Below are positions 5,532 to 14,255 of a stretch of DNA of 21,764 bases, piece after piece. The stretch's first letter is position 1, and the number at the start of each line of letters is the position of its first letter. Source of the DNA: Kiritimatiellia bacterium. GTDB lineage: Bacteria > Verrucomicrobiota > Kiritimatiellia > UBA8416 > JAIOPI01. The notes under the pieces are model-generated. The model did not search any database and was not told the DNA's origin. It worked only from the letters and a program-made list of their open reading frames with translations. A program made the translations under genes and the position numbers. Location: assembly GCA_028822745.1 (NCBI GenBank), contig JAPKCZ010000007.1:1-21764 (forward strand), given 5' to 3'.

Positions 5532-7799
5532 ATGAAACTGTTTTTTCGAAAATATTTCCCTGTTCTGCTTGCCCTTCAAGCGCTTTGCACGGTCCCTGAG
5601 GCTTCTGCGAAGACGTTGGAGGCGCTGCCGCACTACGAACAGATTTGCAAGAGTCTGTTTCGTCGCTTGCCTCACGAGCACATGATGGGCGTGCCGCTGG
5701 GCGACAGTATGTCGAGTCGGGCGTGGAGCAATTACGTTGCCGTGCTCGATTACGACCGCGTCTATTTTACGGCTTCCGACATATCGCGTTTTCGCGCGTA
5801 TGAAACAAAACTTGATGACATGTTGCGTGTCGGCGACATGCGTTTTGCGTTCGAGACCTTTGCGGTATACAAAGAGCGCCTACGCGATCGCGTTGCCTAT
5901 ATTGAGCAACTCCTTGATAAGGGCTTTGATCTCGAGATCGACGAAGAACACGCGTGGAAGCGTTGGAAGCGCAATGCTCCCTGGGCGCCGACCACGGAGG
6001 TCTGGGACGATCTGTGGCGCAAGCGAATCAAGAACGAATACATTCGCATTGTACTTGCTCGTGAAGCGACGCTCGCGCAAAGCGAAACAACGAACACGGT
6101 GGACATCACGGAGACTGTGATGAACGTGGTGACCGTTCGCTTGGATACGGCTGTTCTGGTCGACGACTCGCTGGGCACCAACAGCATTGCCTTGCATACG
6201 AATGTCGTTCCCGAAATCGAGGTCACGCCGGTTACGCCTCAGGAATCGATCATACGCCGCTACACGCAATCCCTAACCGTGTTGGAAGACAGTGATTCAG
6301 AGTGGGTGTTGCAAAATTATCTAAATGCCTTCACGCAGGCCTTCGACCCGCATTCAGGGTTCATGTCACCAAGCGCTGCCGAAGATTTTCAGATTGAAAT
6401 GAGCCTGTCGCTGGTCGGCATCGGCGCCTTGTTGCGCGCCGAGGATGGTGTTGCAAAAATAGTACGCCTTATTCCCGGGGGGCCCGCTGACCGCGATACC
6501 AGCGACACGCGCTTGGAACCGGGCGACAAAATTATTGCCGTTGCTCAGGGGGAAGAACCCGCTGTCGATATCATCCATTGGCCATTACACAAGAGCGTGC
6601 GCTTGATTCGTGGCGAATTGGGAACGGTGGTTGTGTTGACGGTTGTCCCTAACACCGACCCCACCGGGGCCACAACAAAAACGGTTCGTTTGCGGCGCGA
6701 CGAAGTGAAGCTTGAAGGGCAGGCCGCCAAGAGTTTCGTGCATAAGGTTACGAATCGCAATGGCGAAACCAATACCCTCGGCGTCATTCGGCTACCTGCT
6801 TTTTACGCAAACATGAAAGTGTCGTCCGAAAAGCACCCGGAATTTCGCAGCGCGAGTCATGATGTAGAAAATCTGATAACGAACATAAAGACCAACAACA
6901 TTGACGGTCTCGTTCTGGATTTACGCAACAATGGCGGCGGATCCCTGTTGGAAGCTGTACAAATGAGCGGCCTTTTCATTCCCTTTGGCCCGGTCGTACA
7001 GATCAAAGCACGTGCTCGCAGTGCCCGCGTATTACGCGATAGCGATCATGGCATCGCCTATGATGGCCCTATGATCGTGCTGGTTAATCGCCTCAGTGCC
7101 TCGGCTTCAGAAATTGTCGCGGGTGCCCTGCGGGACTACGGACGCGCCATCATCGTTGGCGATTCAAAGACTCACGGGAAGGGCACCGTGCAAACGGTCC
7201 TGAATCTGGGACGTGATGACAAGTTGGGCCAACTCAAGGTCACGACCGCCAGCTATCACTGCATCAATGGTGCGTCAACGCAGCTCAATGGGGTACCCGC
7301 GGACATCGTGCTTTCGTCACCTTGGGACTTTACCGACACCGGCGAAGAATTTCTGCGCAACCCGTTGCCGTGGTCGCGGCTTCCGCCAGCCGCCTATGCC
7401 CGACTGCTGGATCTTTCGCCAATCATCGAACGTGCGAGCGCGGCCTCGGTGGAGCGACGTGAATCAGATGATCGCTTCAAGACCTACATGTCTTTGATGC
7501 AGCGTGCATCCGAGGTGACACAACGTGATGCCTATCCGCTTAACATTTCAGAACGTCGCGCAATGAACGCTTCGGAGCGCGAGCTTGAAAAAATGCAGGC
7601 TGAAATCATTGATGAGCAGAGCGACGCCGCGGCGGGCGATGATGCAAGCCTTGTCCGGGATCTTGTCCTGCGCGAAACGCTGCAGATCCTGTCGGATTCA
7701 ATTCTGCTTCACAACGGGCTCGGTGGCGGCCCGGGTAAACGCGAGTCGTCCGTTTCAAGCGGTGACGCGCTGATCGACTGGCTCAAGAGCGGACTCTAA
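5532..7799 (+). CDS. prc: Tail-specific (C-terminal processing) protease, Prc/Tsp type
   Basis: A 755-residue periplasmic serine protease of family S41 that degrades or trims proteins from their C-termini. Order: signal peptide (residues 1-27, MKLFFRKYFPVLLALQALC...ASA), an N-terminal helical domain typical of Prc (LDYDRVYFTASDI), an insertion rich in Thr/Val (about 180-245), the FDPHSGFMSP segment near 278, a PDZ domain (VGIGALLRAEDG to about 375), the S41 core, and the C-terminal Prc domain (WDFTDTGEEFLRNPLPW onward). The catalytic motif is NRLSASASE with Ser524 and the general-base Lys550 in HGKGTVQ. E. coli Prc is 682 residues, so this one is longer. No Shine-Dalgarno precedes the ATG; the signal peptide still supports this start. 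Confidence 0.93.
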   Translation: MKLFFRKYFPVLLALQALCTVPEASAKTLEALPHYEQICKSLFRRLPHEHMMGVPLGDSMSSRAWSNYVAVLDYDRVYFTASDISRFRAYETKLDDMLRVGDMRFAFETFAVYKERLRDRVAYIEQLLDKGFDLEIDEEHAWKRWKRNAPWAPTTEVWDDLWRKRIKNEYIRIVLAREATLAQSETTNTVDITETVMNVVTVRLDTAVLVDDSLGTNSIALHTNVVPEIEVTPVTPQESIIRRYTQSLTVLEDSDSEWVLQNYLNAFTQAFDPHSGFMSPSAAEDFQIEMSLSLVGIGALLRAEDGVAKIVRLIPGGPADRDTSDTRLEPGDKIIAVAQGEEPAVDIIHWPLHKSVRLIRGELGTVVVLTVVPNTDPTGATTKTVRLRRDEVKLEGQAAKSFVHKVTNRNGETNTLGVIRLPAFYANMKVSSEKHPEFRSASHDVENLITNIKTNNIDGLVLDLRNNGGGSLLEAVQMSGLFIPFGPVVQIKARARSARVLRDSDHGIAYDGPMIVLVNRLSASASEIVAGALRDYGRAIIVGDSKTHGKGTVQTVLNLGRDDKLGQLKVTTASYHCINGASTQLNGVPADIVLSSPWDFTDTGEEFLRNPLPWSRLPPAAYARLLDLSPIIERASAASVERRESDDRFKTYMSLMQRASEVTQRDAYPLNISERRAMNASERELEKMQAEIIDEQSDAAAGDDASLVRDLVLRETLQILSDSILLHNGLGGGPGKRESSVSSGDALIDWLKSGL

Positions 7800-7830
7800 A
7801 CCGATCGTTCAGGCAGCGTCCACGTGCTTA

Positions 7831-9339
7831 TTAGCGTTCGCAGAGCGCTTGGAATCGCGGATAGGCTTTATTCCAAGCATCTGTATCCATCGGGTCATAG
7901 TTCACGATGGGAAACGCTGATTTGATCAGCGACTGTGCTTCATCCATGGATTCAATGTCACCCAGGCCCAGCGCTTGCACCATGAAGTTTCCAACGGCAG
8001 TGGCTTCCGTCGGGCCCGCGTAAACCGGTTGTCCGATAGCGTTGGCTGTGAACTGGCTCAGCAGTTTGTTCTGGCTTCCGCCACCCACCACGTGAATGGC
8101 TTTGGTTTTTGTTCCGGACACGCGGCAGACCTGTTCGTTGACATAGCGATATTTGAAGCTGAGGCTTTCGTATACGCAGCGCAGGTAAGCGGCGCGATTT
8201 TCTGGAACCGCCTGGCCGGTGGCTTTGCAGAATTCGGCGATAGCCGCTTCCATGTTGGGCGGATTGAAAAAGCGATCATCATCAGGATCGATCAGCGCGG
8301 CAAACGCCGGGCTCTGCGAGGCCAGCTGTGCAAGCTCAACCCAGCTTGTTTCTTTGCCATCCGCTGCTGTCCAGCCACGCCGCAGCTCCTGAACGATCCA
8401 GGTGCCCATGACGTTCTTGAGAAGGCGCACATTGCCGATGCCGCCTTCGTTGCTAATACCTGCTTGCATTGCTTCCGGCGTGGTGATTGGCTTGTCGACC
8501 AATTTGCCGACGAGCGACCACGTTCCAGAGCTGATGATCAAGGCTTCGTCCGCATTCGCAATCGGTGCGGCTGCGAAAGCGCTCGCGGTATCGTGCGAGG
8601 CTGATGCGATCATCTTTGCCTGCGGTAAACCGAGGTGCTCGGCGAGTTGTGGCCGCAGCCGGCCTATCTCTGTCCCTGGGGCAACGATAGTCGGCAAAAT
8701 GGATGCAGGAATATTCAAGGCCTTGAGAATTTCGTCGCTCCAGTCGCCTGTGTTTGCGTCCATCAGCTGCGTGATACTGGCCCATGTAGAATCCACGGAC
8801 CGTGCGCCACTGAGGTAGTAATAGAAAAGCGATGAAATCGGCAGGAAGAAGGCGCCGTCGGCGAGCACCTCTGGACGGTTCATCACGAGCCAGAGCAACT
8901 GATTACTGAGGTTGAAAGAGAGAAAGTGAATGCCGGTGAGCTCATAGATGCGATCTGCGTCCATGCGTGCTTTGACTTCGTCGGTCATACCGTTGAGACG
9001 GTGATCACGGTAGCAGTAGACTTTTCCCTGAAGATTACTGTCCGCTGTCAGGATCTGTCCATCTGCGCCCCACGTATCGATCGCCAGTGAGTCCAGTTGA
9101 TCGGATACATCGCGCCGGTAGGCTTGCAGGCCCTGCAGAATGTTGCTGTAAAGGTAGGTGTCGTCCCAGTAGGTGCGCTCGACAGTGTCGCCCTTGCTGT
9201 CTTCCATGAAGAAGGTCACGCCTTCGTGTGCGAAGCGGTGCACCTCGGACATCGAGAATTGACCATTTTCCAAGGTGCCTGCGAAGCACTTACCACCCGA
9301 TGCGCCAAAATCGACGGCGACCATACGTGTTACGCTCAT
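7831..9339 (-). CDS. rhaB: Rhamnulokinase-like FGGY carbohydrate kinase
   Basis: A 502-residue FGGY-family kinase, close to the usual RhaB length (about 490). RhaB phosphorylates L-rhamnulose at C1 with ATP in L-rhamnose catabolism. Seen: N-terminal phosphate-binding VDFGASGGK, sugar-site IDTWGADG (residues 87-94; RhaB proteins usually have DTWGVDF/Y, so an aromatic residue is replaced by Gly), the catalytic region SASHDTASAFAA, ISSGTWSLVG, and the ATP-site VGGGSQNKLLSQFTANA followed by AGPTEATAVGN, which is the RhaB version. Start ATG has AGGAGA seven bases upstream. No other rhamnose genes (isomerase, aldolase) are in the window, so the substrate is inferred from family resemblance. It is convergent with prc. 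Confidence 0.8.
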   Translation of the reverse strand: MSVTRMVAVDFGASGGKCFAGTLENGQFSMSEVHRFAHEGVTFFMEDSKGDTVERTYWDDTYLYSNILQGLQAYRRDVSDQLDSLAIDTWGADGQILTADSNLQGKVYCYRDHRLNGMTDEVKARMDADRIYELTGIHFLSFNLSNQLLWLVMNRPEVLADGAFFLPISSLFYYYLSGARSVDSTWASITQLMDANTGDWSDEILKALNIPASILPTIVAPGTEIGRLRPQLAEHLGLPQAKMIASASHDTASAFAAAPIANADEALIISSGTWSLVGKLVDKPITTPEAMQAGISNEGGIGNVRLLKNVMGTWIVQELRRGWTAADGKETSWVELAQLASQSPAFAALIDPDDDRFFNPPNMEAAIAEFCKATGQAVPENRAAYLRCVYESLSFKYRYVNEQVCRVSGTKTKAIHVVGGGSQNKLLSQFTANAIGQPVYAGPTEATAVGNFMVQALGLGDIESMDEAQSLIKSAFPIVNYDPMDTDAWNKAYPRFQALCER

Positions 9340-9369
9340 TCGTGTCTCCTGATGAAAAAGTGATTCCGA

Positions 9370-9398
9370 AATTTACCCGTTGCAGGGCGCTTGCACAA
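9370..9398 (-). promoter_or_regulatory. Possible promoter of the rhamnulokinase gene
   Basis: On the minus strand TTGTGC (9398-9393) and TAAATT (9375-9370) are separated by 17 bases, about 30 bases before the kinase start. Implies the kinase can be transcribed separately from asnS. Confidence 0.35.
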
Positions 9399-9445
9399 GA
9401 AAAGGGTGACTTAAGGGTGGCTCGACGGTAATGGTCGGAGCGGTG

Positions 9446-10945
9446 TCAGGGGTACATACGGCCCATCGTACGTGGGAACGCGATCGTTTCGCGCACATGT
9501 TTGAGCCCACAGATCCAAGTCAGCGTGCGCTCAATACCGAGGCCAAAACCGCCGTGTGGCACGCTGCCATAGCGGCGCAGATCCAAATACCAGCTGTAAT
9601 CCTCGGGCTGTAAGCCTTTGGCCACGATCGCGGATTCAAGCGTGTCTAGGTCATCCTCACGCTGGCTGCCGCCGATGATTTCGCCGTACCCTTCCGGTGC
9701 CAGCAAGTCCATGTTGAGCACGACCTTTGGGTTGTCGGGAGAGCGTTTCATGTAGAATGCTTTGGCTTCGGCCGGATAGTGCGTCACAAAAACAGGCCGT
9801 TCCGAGCGGCGTGCGATCAGCGTTTCGTCACTTCCGCCAAGGTCTTTTCCCCATTCGAAGGACTGGGCTAGTTTGAGGTGCTTCGGTAAATTCTCGACGT
9901 CGCGTTCAAGTTCCACGAGCGTTTCGCGCAGCGTCGCCATTTTGGCCTGCAATTTGTCCTGTTTCCACGCTTTGCGTGCCTGTGTGAGCTCGGATTCGAG
10001 TTGAGCCATTTCCTTCAGAGCAGCATCCCGTGCCTGAGTTGCTTCGACGAGTTGCTGTTCAACCCACTGGCGCATCTCGTCGCTGCGCAGAGAGTCGACG
10101 ACGTCGTCATATGTCATGCGGACAAAAGGTTTCTGAATTTTCTGCAAGGGCGCCAAATCACGTCCCAGCGCTTCCAACTCCGCACTGTTGTGTTCGAGAA
10201 CGGCCTCAACACAGGCCCAAATGAAATCTACGGCCAACACCAGCAGGTCGACCAGTTCGGCGAAGGCGACTTCGGGCTCGACCATCCAGAATTCGGTCAG
10301 GTGACGTCGCGTTGTCGATTTTTCTGCACGGAAGGTCGGCCCGAAACAATAGACCTTGCGGTGTGCCATGCAGGCACTTTCGAGATAAAGCTGGCCCGTC
10401 TGTGCCAGATAAGCATCTTGCTCGAAATAGGCAACTGGGAAAAGGGTCTGTTCGTCTTCCCCAGCGCCCTGTGTGAGAATGGGCGTGTCGGTGAGGATAA
10501 ACCCTCGCTCGTCAAAAAAGTTGCGCACAGCTTTAATCAGCGTGTGTCGAATGCGCATGATGGCCGCCGGTCGGGAAGAGCGCAGCCAGAGGTGCCGGTG
10601 TGACATCAGAAAATCGACGCCATGCGGTTTCGGGGTGATGGGGTAGTCGTGGGCCGCCTGGATGCAGGTGAGCACGCTGACAGCGATTTCGTAGCCTCCC
10701 ACGGAGCGTGCGTCCTCGCGCACCTCGCCCGTGACGTAAACGGAGGATTCGCGTTCGAGCTGCGACGCTGTGGCAAAGGCCTCTTCGACCCCTGCCTCAA
10801 CGATGCATTGGCAGAGCCCCGTGCCGTCGCGGACTTGCAGGAACACAATTTTCCCGCCGGAGCGCTTGCCGGAAACCCAGCCCGAAAGCGTAACGGTCTC
10901 GCCGGCGTGCGCGTGCAACGTATCAATGGTGGCGTTTGTACTCAC
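9446..10945 (-). CDS. asnS: Asparaginyl-tRNA synthetase with coiled-coil insertion
   Basis: A class IIb aminoacyl-tRNA synthetase that charges tRNA-Asn. The N-terminal OB-fold (VTLSGWVSGKRSGGKIVFLQVRDG) binds the anticodon; the catalytic core has motif 2 (FGPTFRAEKSTTRRHLTEFWMVEPE) and motif 3 (GGFGLGIERTLTW), and GEIIGGSQRE is the AsnRS-type active-site loop. Between TYDDVVDSL and FEWGKDLGG lies an extra segment of about 75 residues (287-362) with strong coiled-coil character. The start is placed at GTG 10945, giving 499 residues and the normal N-terminus; an ATG at 10981 would add twelve basic and hydrophobic residues with no Shine-Dalgarno. It follows htpG by 51 bases and is probably co-transcribed with it. 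Confidence 0.92.
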   Translation of the reverse strand: MSTNATIDTLHAHAGETVTLSGWVSGKRSGGKIVFLQVRDGTGLCQCIVEAGVEEAFATASQLERESSVYVTGEVREDARSVGGYEIAVSVLTCIQAAHDYPITPKPHGVDFLMSHRHLWLRSSRPAAIMRIRHTLIKAVRNFFDERGFILTDTPILTQGAGEDEQTLFPVAYFEQDAYLAQTGQLYLESACMAHRKVYCFGPTFRAEKSTTRRHLTEFWMVEPEVAFAELVDLLVLAVDFIWACVEAVLEHNSAELEALGRDLAPLQKIQKPFVRMTYDDVVDSLRSDEMRQWVEQQLVEATQARDAALKEMAQLESELTQARKAWKQDKLQAKMATLRETLVELERDVENLPKHLKLAQSFEWGKDLGGSDETLIARRSERPVFVTHYPAEAKAFYMKRSPDNPKVVLNMDLLAPEGYGEIIGGSQREDDLDTLESAIVAKGLQPEDYSWYLDLRRYGSVPHGGFGLGIERTLTWICGLKHVRETIAFPRTMGRMYP

Positions 10946-10996
10946 GAGCAGCAACCTAGCCCAGAACCGGCGATGATGCAACCAGCAGGCGTAAGC

Positions 10997-12904
10997 CTAT
11001 TTCGTCGCACTTTCCATCATGAGCTCGCTGACGATGCGTGCAAAGCTCTTCGGGGCTTTGACGGGGGAGCCTTCCAGAATCAAGGCCTGACCGTAAAGCA
11101 AGTCGATATAGTCGCCCAAGCGGTCGCTCTCTTTGTCTTTTTCGAAGAGCGCTTTCATCTGCTTCAAAATCGTGTGCTTGGGGTTGAGTTCCAGAACGCG
11201 CTTGGACGGTGGCACGTCCTGATTCATGGCGCGCATCATACGCTCCATGGTTGCGTTCAGGGCACCGTCGCCGGTCACGAGGCAACATGGGGATTCGGTC
11301 AGACGTTGTGAAAAGCGAACGGTTTCAATGTCCTTGTCGAGACGCGTCTGAATGAACTCGAGCAGGTCTTTGTGCTCAGCGTCGACCGCTTCGCGGTCCT
11401 TTTTCTGCGCTTCGGCATTCTACTCGGCACCCAAGTCGAGGTCGCCGCCATCAATCGGCTTGATGTCTTTGTCGCCATATTGAGTCAAGGATTGCGAAAT
11501 CCATTCATCCACCGGATCCACAAAGAAGAGGACTTCGTAGTCTTTGTCTTTGAAGGTCTCGAGAAGCGGTGAGTGCTGGGCGGCCTCAAGGTTTTCTGCC
11601 GTCAGGTAATAGATCTCTTTTTGACCTTCGGGCATGCGCTCGACGTATTCTTTTAGCGTGGCCGTCAACTGGCCTTCGCTCTTGCTAGAATGAAACACCA
11701 GTAGGTCCTTGAGCTTGTCGGCATTTTCAAAGTCGGAGTTGATGCCTTCTTTGATGACGCGGCCAAAAATTTCGAAAAACGTTCGGTACTCATCGGGTTT
11801 TTTCTTCTGGCGGGTTTTCAATGCGCCTAGAATTTTGCCGACAATACTCTTGCGTATGCGACGCATCAGGACGTCGTCCTGTAACACTTCGCGTGAGACG
11901 TTTAGCGGCAGGTCGCTGGAGTCGATAACACCCTTTACGAAGCGCAGGTACTCTGGGATGAGTTCTTTGCAGTTGTCGGTGATGAACACGTTTTTGACAT
12001 AGAGCTGCAGGCCTTTGTGGCCTTCTCGGTAATACATGTCAAAGGGCGCCTGTGCGGGAACGAAGAGCAAGGCTTGAAATTCCGTCGCGCCTTCGGCCGA
12101 AAAATGAATCGTTTCGAACGGTTCGTTGAAGTCGTGCGAAATGTGGCTGTAAAACTCTTTGTATTCCTCTTTGGTCACGTCTTTCTTGTCACGTTTCCAG
12201 ATGGCCTTCATCGAGTTGAGGGTTTCTTCTTCGGACACCTCGACGGCGTCGTCGCCTTCGCCTTCGCTGCGCGTCGCATCGATGACAATGGGGTGGGTGA
12301 TGTAGTTCGAGTATTGGCCGACAACGGTTCGGATGCGTGAATCATTTAAGAATTCATCTTCGTCCTCGCGCAGGTGCAAAATGATGTCGGATCCGCTTGT
12401 TTCGCGTTCGGTTTCTTCGACGGTGTATTGGCCGTCGCCTTTGGAACGCCAGCGGTAGGCCGTTTCGTTCTCCCCGGCGCGCAAGGTAATAACCTCGACT
12501 AAATCGGCGACCATGAACGACGCATAGAAGCCAACACCGAATTGGCCGATGAATTCTGCGTCACTTGTTTTGTCGGCGCTCTTGAGATTTTCCAGGAAGG
12601 CGCGTGTGCCGGAATTGGCGATCGTGCCGATGTTGGAGTCGAGTTCGTCGGCATTCATGCCGATGCCGTTATCGCTGATCGTTAGCGTGCGCGCTTCTTC
12701 GTCGACGGAGATCTTGATCTTCCAGTCGTGATCGCCGACGAGTTCCGCGTCGGTGAGGGATTCGAATCGAGCGCGATCGATGGCATCCGAGGCATTCGAA
12801 AGTAATTCACGCAGAAAAATTTCCTTTTTGGAATAGAGTGAATGAATGACAAGATCCAGCAACTGCTGAACTTCGGTTTTGAATTTACGTGTTTTTTTGG
12901 CCAT
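10997..12904 (-). pseudogene. htpG: HtpG (Hsp90 chaperone), frame interrupted by one amber codon
   Basis: The frame runs 635 codons without frameshift, the normal HtpG length, but codon 495 is TAG (11420-11422). Before it: a complete GHKL ATPase domain (LRELLSNASDAIDRARF, ISDNGIGMNADEL, IGQFGVGFYASFMVAD) and middle domain (PLNVSREVLQDD). After it, in the same frame, an intact C-terminal dimerisation domain (RLTESPCCLV, ATMERMMRAMNQD, ELNPKHTILKQM, to ESATK). The TAG lies in the variable linker after GGDLDLGAE. The gene itself ends in TAG, as do three others here, so TAG is a real stop. No frame decay is visible, which suggests a recent mutation, a sequencing or assembly error, or readthrough. 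If not read through, the product is a 494-residue form without dimerisation. ATG 12904 has GGAG nine bases upstream. Confidence 0.85.
11384..11422 (-). other. In-frame UAG with downstream stem-loop in htpG
   Basis: On the coding strand, the UAG (11422-11420) is followed after 21 bases by a perfect stem GACCGC-GAA-GCGGTC (11398-11384). Stem-loops downstream of stop codons can promote readthrough in other systems. Here it could equally be a chance product of coding sequence. Confidence 0.4.
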
Positions 12905-13026
12905 TGAGCTGATCTCCAGACTTCGGTGTTTTTACAATGATGATGTCGTCGCGGTCACCAACGTCACGGCTGGTGCCGTCCTTACGGAGCCCCACTCGGA
13001 TTCCGTCGGAAATTGAAAGCTTGGAA

Positions 13027-13055
13027 TTTAAACGATGTTTTGACTATTTCGTCAA
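13027..13055 (-). promoter_or_regulatory. Possible promoter of htpG
   Basis: On the minus strand TTGACG (13055-13050) and TTTAAA (13032-13027) with a 17-base spacer, about 120 bases before htpG. No CIRCE element and no obvious heat-shock sigma32 motif was found in this interval. Confidence 0.4.
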
Positions 13056-13071
13056 TGGCAATGCGTACATA
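13040..13071 (+). promoter_or_regulatory. Possible promoter of the glycosyltransferase gene
   Basis: TTGACT (13040-13045) and TACATA (13066-13071) on the plus strand; the 20-base spacer is long. The -10 lies eight bases before the ATG and there is no Shine-Dalgarno, so a leaderless transcript is possible. The two divergent -35 boxes form the inverted repeat TTGAC-N6-GTCAA (13040-13055). Confidence 0.3.
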
Positions 13072-13079
13072 ATGTTTTC

Positions 13080-14168
13080 ATGACCGAGCCAATCCCATCT
13101 TCTGACCCCCTCTTACCGGTCGCCATTTTGTCGCCCACGCAAGGGGATGGATTTGGCGCTGAGGCCGTTCTGGAGGAAATGTTGCGTGGTTGGGGCGCTG
13201 AGGGGCCGCCGTTGGTGGTCATCGCCCCTGCTAGCAGCCGTTTCGCGCGTGTTTGTGCGCAGACGCAGCACCGCTTCGTTGTGTTGCCGACCGAGCGTGA
13301 CGCTATCGTGAACAATGTGTGTGCCACGTTGGCCTTGGGGCGTGATTTACCCAATGTCGGCCGTGTTCACGCATGGTCTGCGCGGTCCTTCGAGCTTGCT
13401 GTCGCGCTGGGGCGCCGTCGCGGCGTGCCGGCAAGTGGGACGATGCATGACCACCCGGGCGCTGCATTTATGGGTAAGGTCCGGCAGAGCGTTGCGCGCT
13501 TCAGCGCCGCACGGTTTGATGTTCTGATTTGTGTGAGTGAGGCAACACGGGAGGCTTGCCAAGCGTTTGGGTATACCTGTCCCTTGGCCGTGGTGCACAA
13601 TGGGCTTAATGAATACGAAATCACGCGTAAGCCCCATGCCGGTCGATTGCGACTCGGGTTTCCAGGGATGCGCACGCCTCGGAAAGGGTTTCGTTTGTTG
13701 GCGTCCTGGATTCCGGAACTGATGCAAATGAATGTCGATGTTCAGCTATACGGCGATCCTCACCCCGATTTTTCAGAGGCTGCCGACGCTTTGACGCAGG
13801 CGTTTCCGGGGCGCGTTCTATGCCGGGGGCAGCAGCCTCGTGCCGTCATGTGGGGTGAAATGGATGTACTTTTGCATCTGTCGACCGACTTTGAGCCTTT
13901 CGCAACCACCTTGCTGGAAGCCGGTATGGCGCAGCTGCCCTGTGTTGCATCGCGTTGCGGTGGCGCGGGTGAAGCGGTCATCCACGAAGAGACCGGATTC
14001 CTTTTTGATGCCGCGCAGGGGCAAGACGGACTCGCGGCGGTGCGGCGCCTGACCGAAGACGCATCACTGTGCGCCAGCCTAGGGGCCGAGGCGCGTCGCC
14101 GTTTTCTCGCATGTTTCCGTGTCGATCATATGTGCTCGGCCTATGCTGGTCACTGGCGTAATGGCTGA
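13080..14168 (+). CDS. Glycosyltransferase, GT4-like (GT-B fold)
   Basis: A 362-residue protein with the two-domain layout of GT4 enzymes, which transfer a sugar from a nucleotide-sugar donor, usually to cell-envelope or exopolysaccharide acceptors. Seen: N-terminal acceptor domain starting VAILSPTQGDGFGAEAVLEEML, the middle VCVSEATR-like region (ICVSEATREACQAFG), VVHNGLN, LGFPGMRTPRKGF at the start of the donor domain, and the EX7E-type nucleotide-sugar site (STDFEPFATTLLEAGMAQ) followed by PCVASRCGGAGEAV. The C-terminus ends in a helical LGAEARRRFLACF segment. No membrane segment is seen, so it is cytosolic or peripheral. Start ATG 13080 has no Shine-Dalgarno. A PilZ gene follows on the same strand. 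Confidence 0.88.
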   Translation: MTEPIPSSDPLLPVAILSPTQGDGFGAEAVLEEMLRGWGAEGPPLVVIAPASSRFARVCAQTQHRFVVLPTERDAIVNNVCATLALGRDLPNVGRVHAWSARSFELAVALGRRRGVPASGTMHDHPGAAFMGKVRQSVARFSAARFDVLICVSEATREACQAFGYTCPLAVVHNGLNEYEITRKPHAGRLRLGFPGMRTPRKGFRLLASWIPELMQMNVDVQLYGDPHPDFSEAADALTQAFPGRVLCRGQQPRAVMWGEMDVLLHLSTDFEPFATTLLEAGMAQLPCVASRCGGAGEAVIHEETGFLFDAAQGQDGLAAVRRLTEDASLCASLGAEARRRFLACFRVDHMCSAYAGHWRNG

Positions 14169-14255
14169 AAGATTCGCTTGTCCCTGCTTTTACGCATGTG
14201 ATAGCCTGTCTGGGTGTTCGCAACAGCTGTGAATAACGTCAGGGGACAAGGAAGT

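Noticed and set aside
7975..8604. 209-residue plus-strand ORF
   Set aside because: Antisense shadow of the rhamnulokinase-like gene, which is clearly coding.
10001..11311. Two long plus-strand ORFs (200 and 229 residues)
   Set aside because: Antisense to asnS and htpG; no family resemblance.
11420..11422. General UAG reassignment or selenocysteine as explanation for the htpG stop
   Set aside because: Several genes here, including htpG itself, end in TAG, and selenocysteine uses UGA, not UAG.
12905..13079. CIRCE or sigma32-type heat-shock control of htpG
   Set aside because: No TTAGCACTC-type inverted repeat and no CTTGAA/CCCATNT pair was found.
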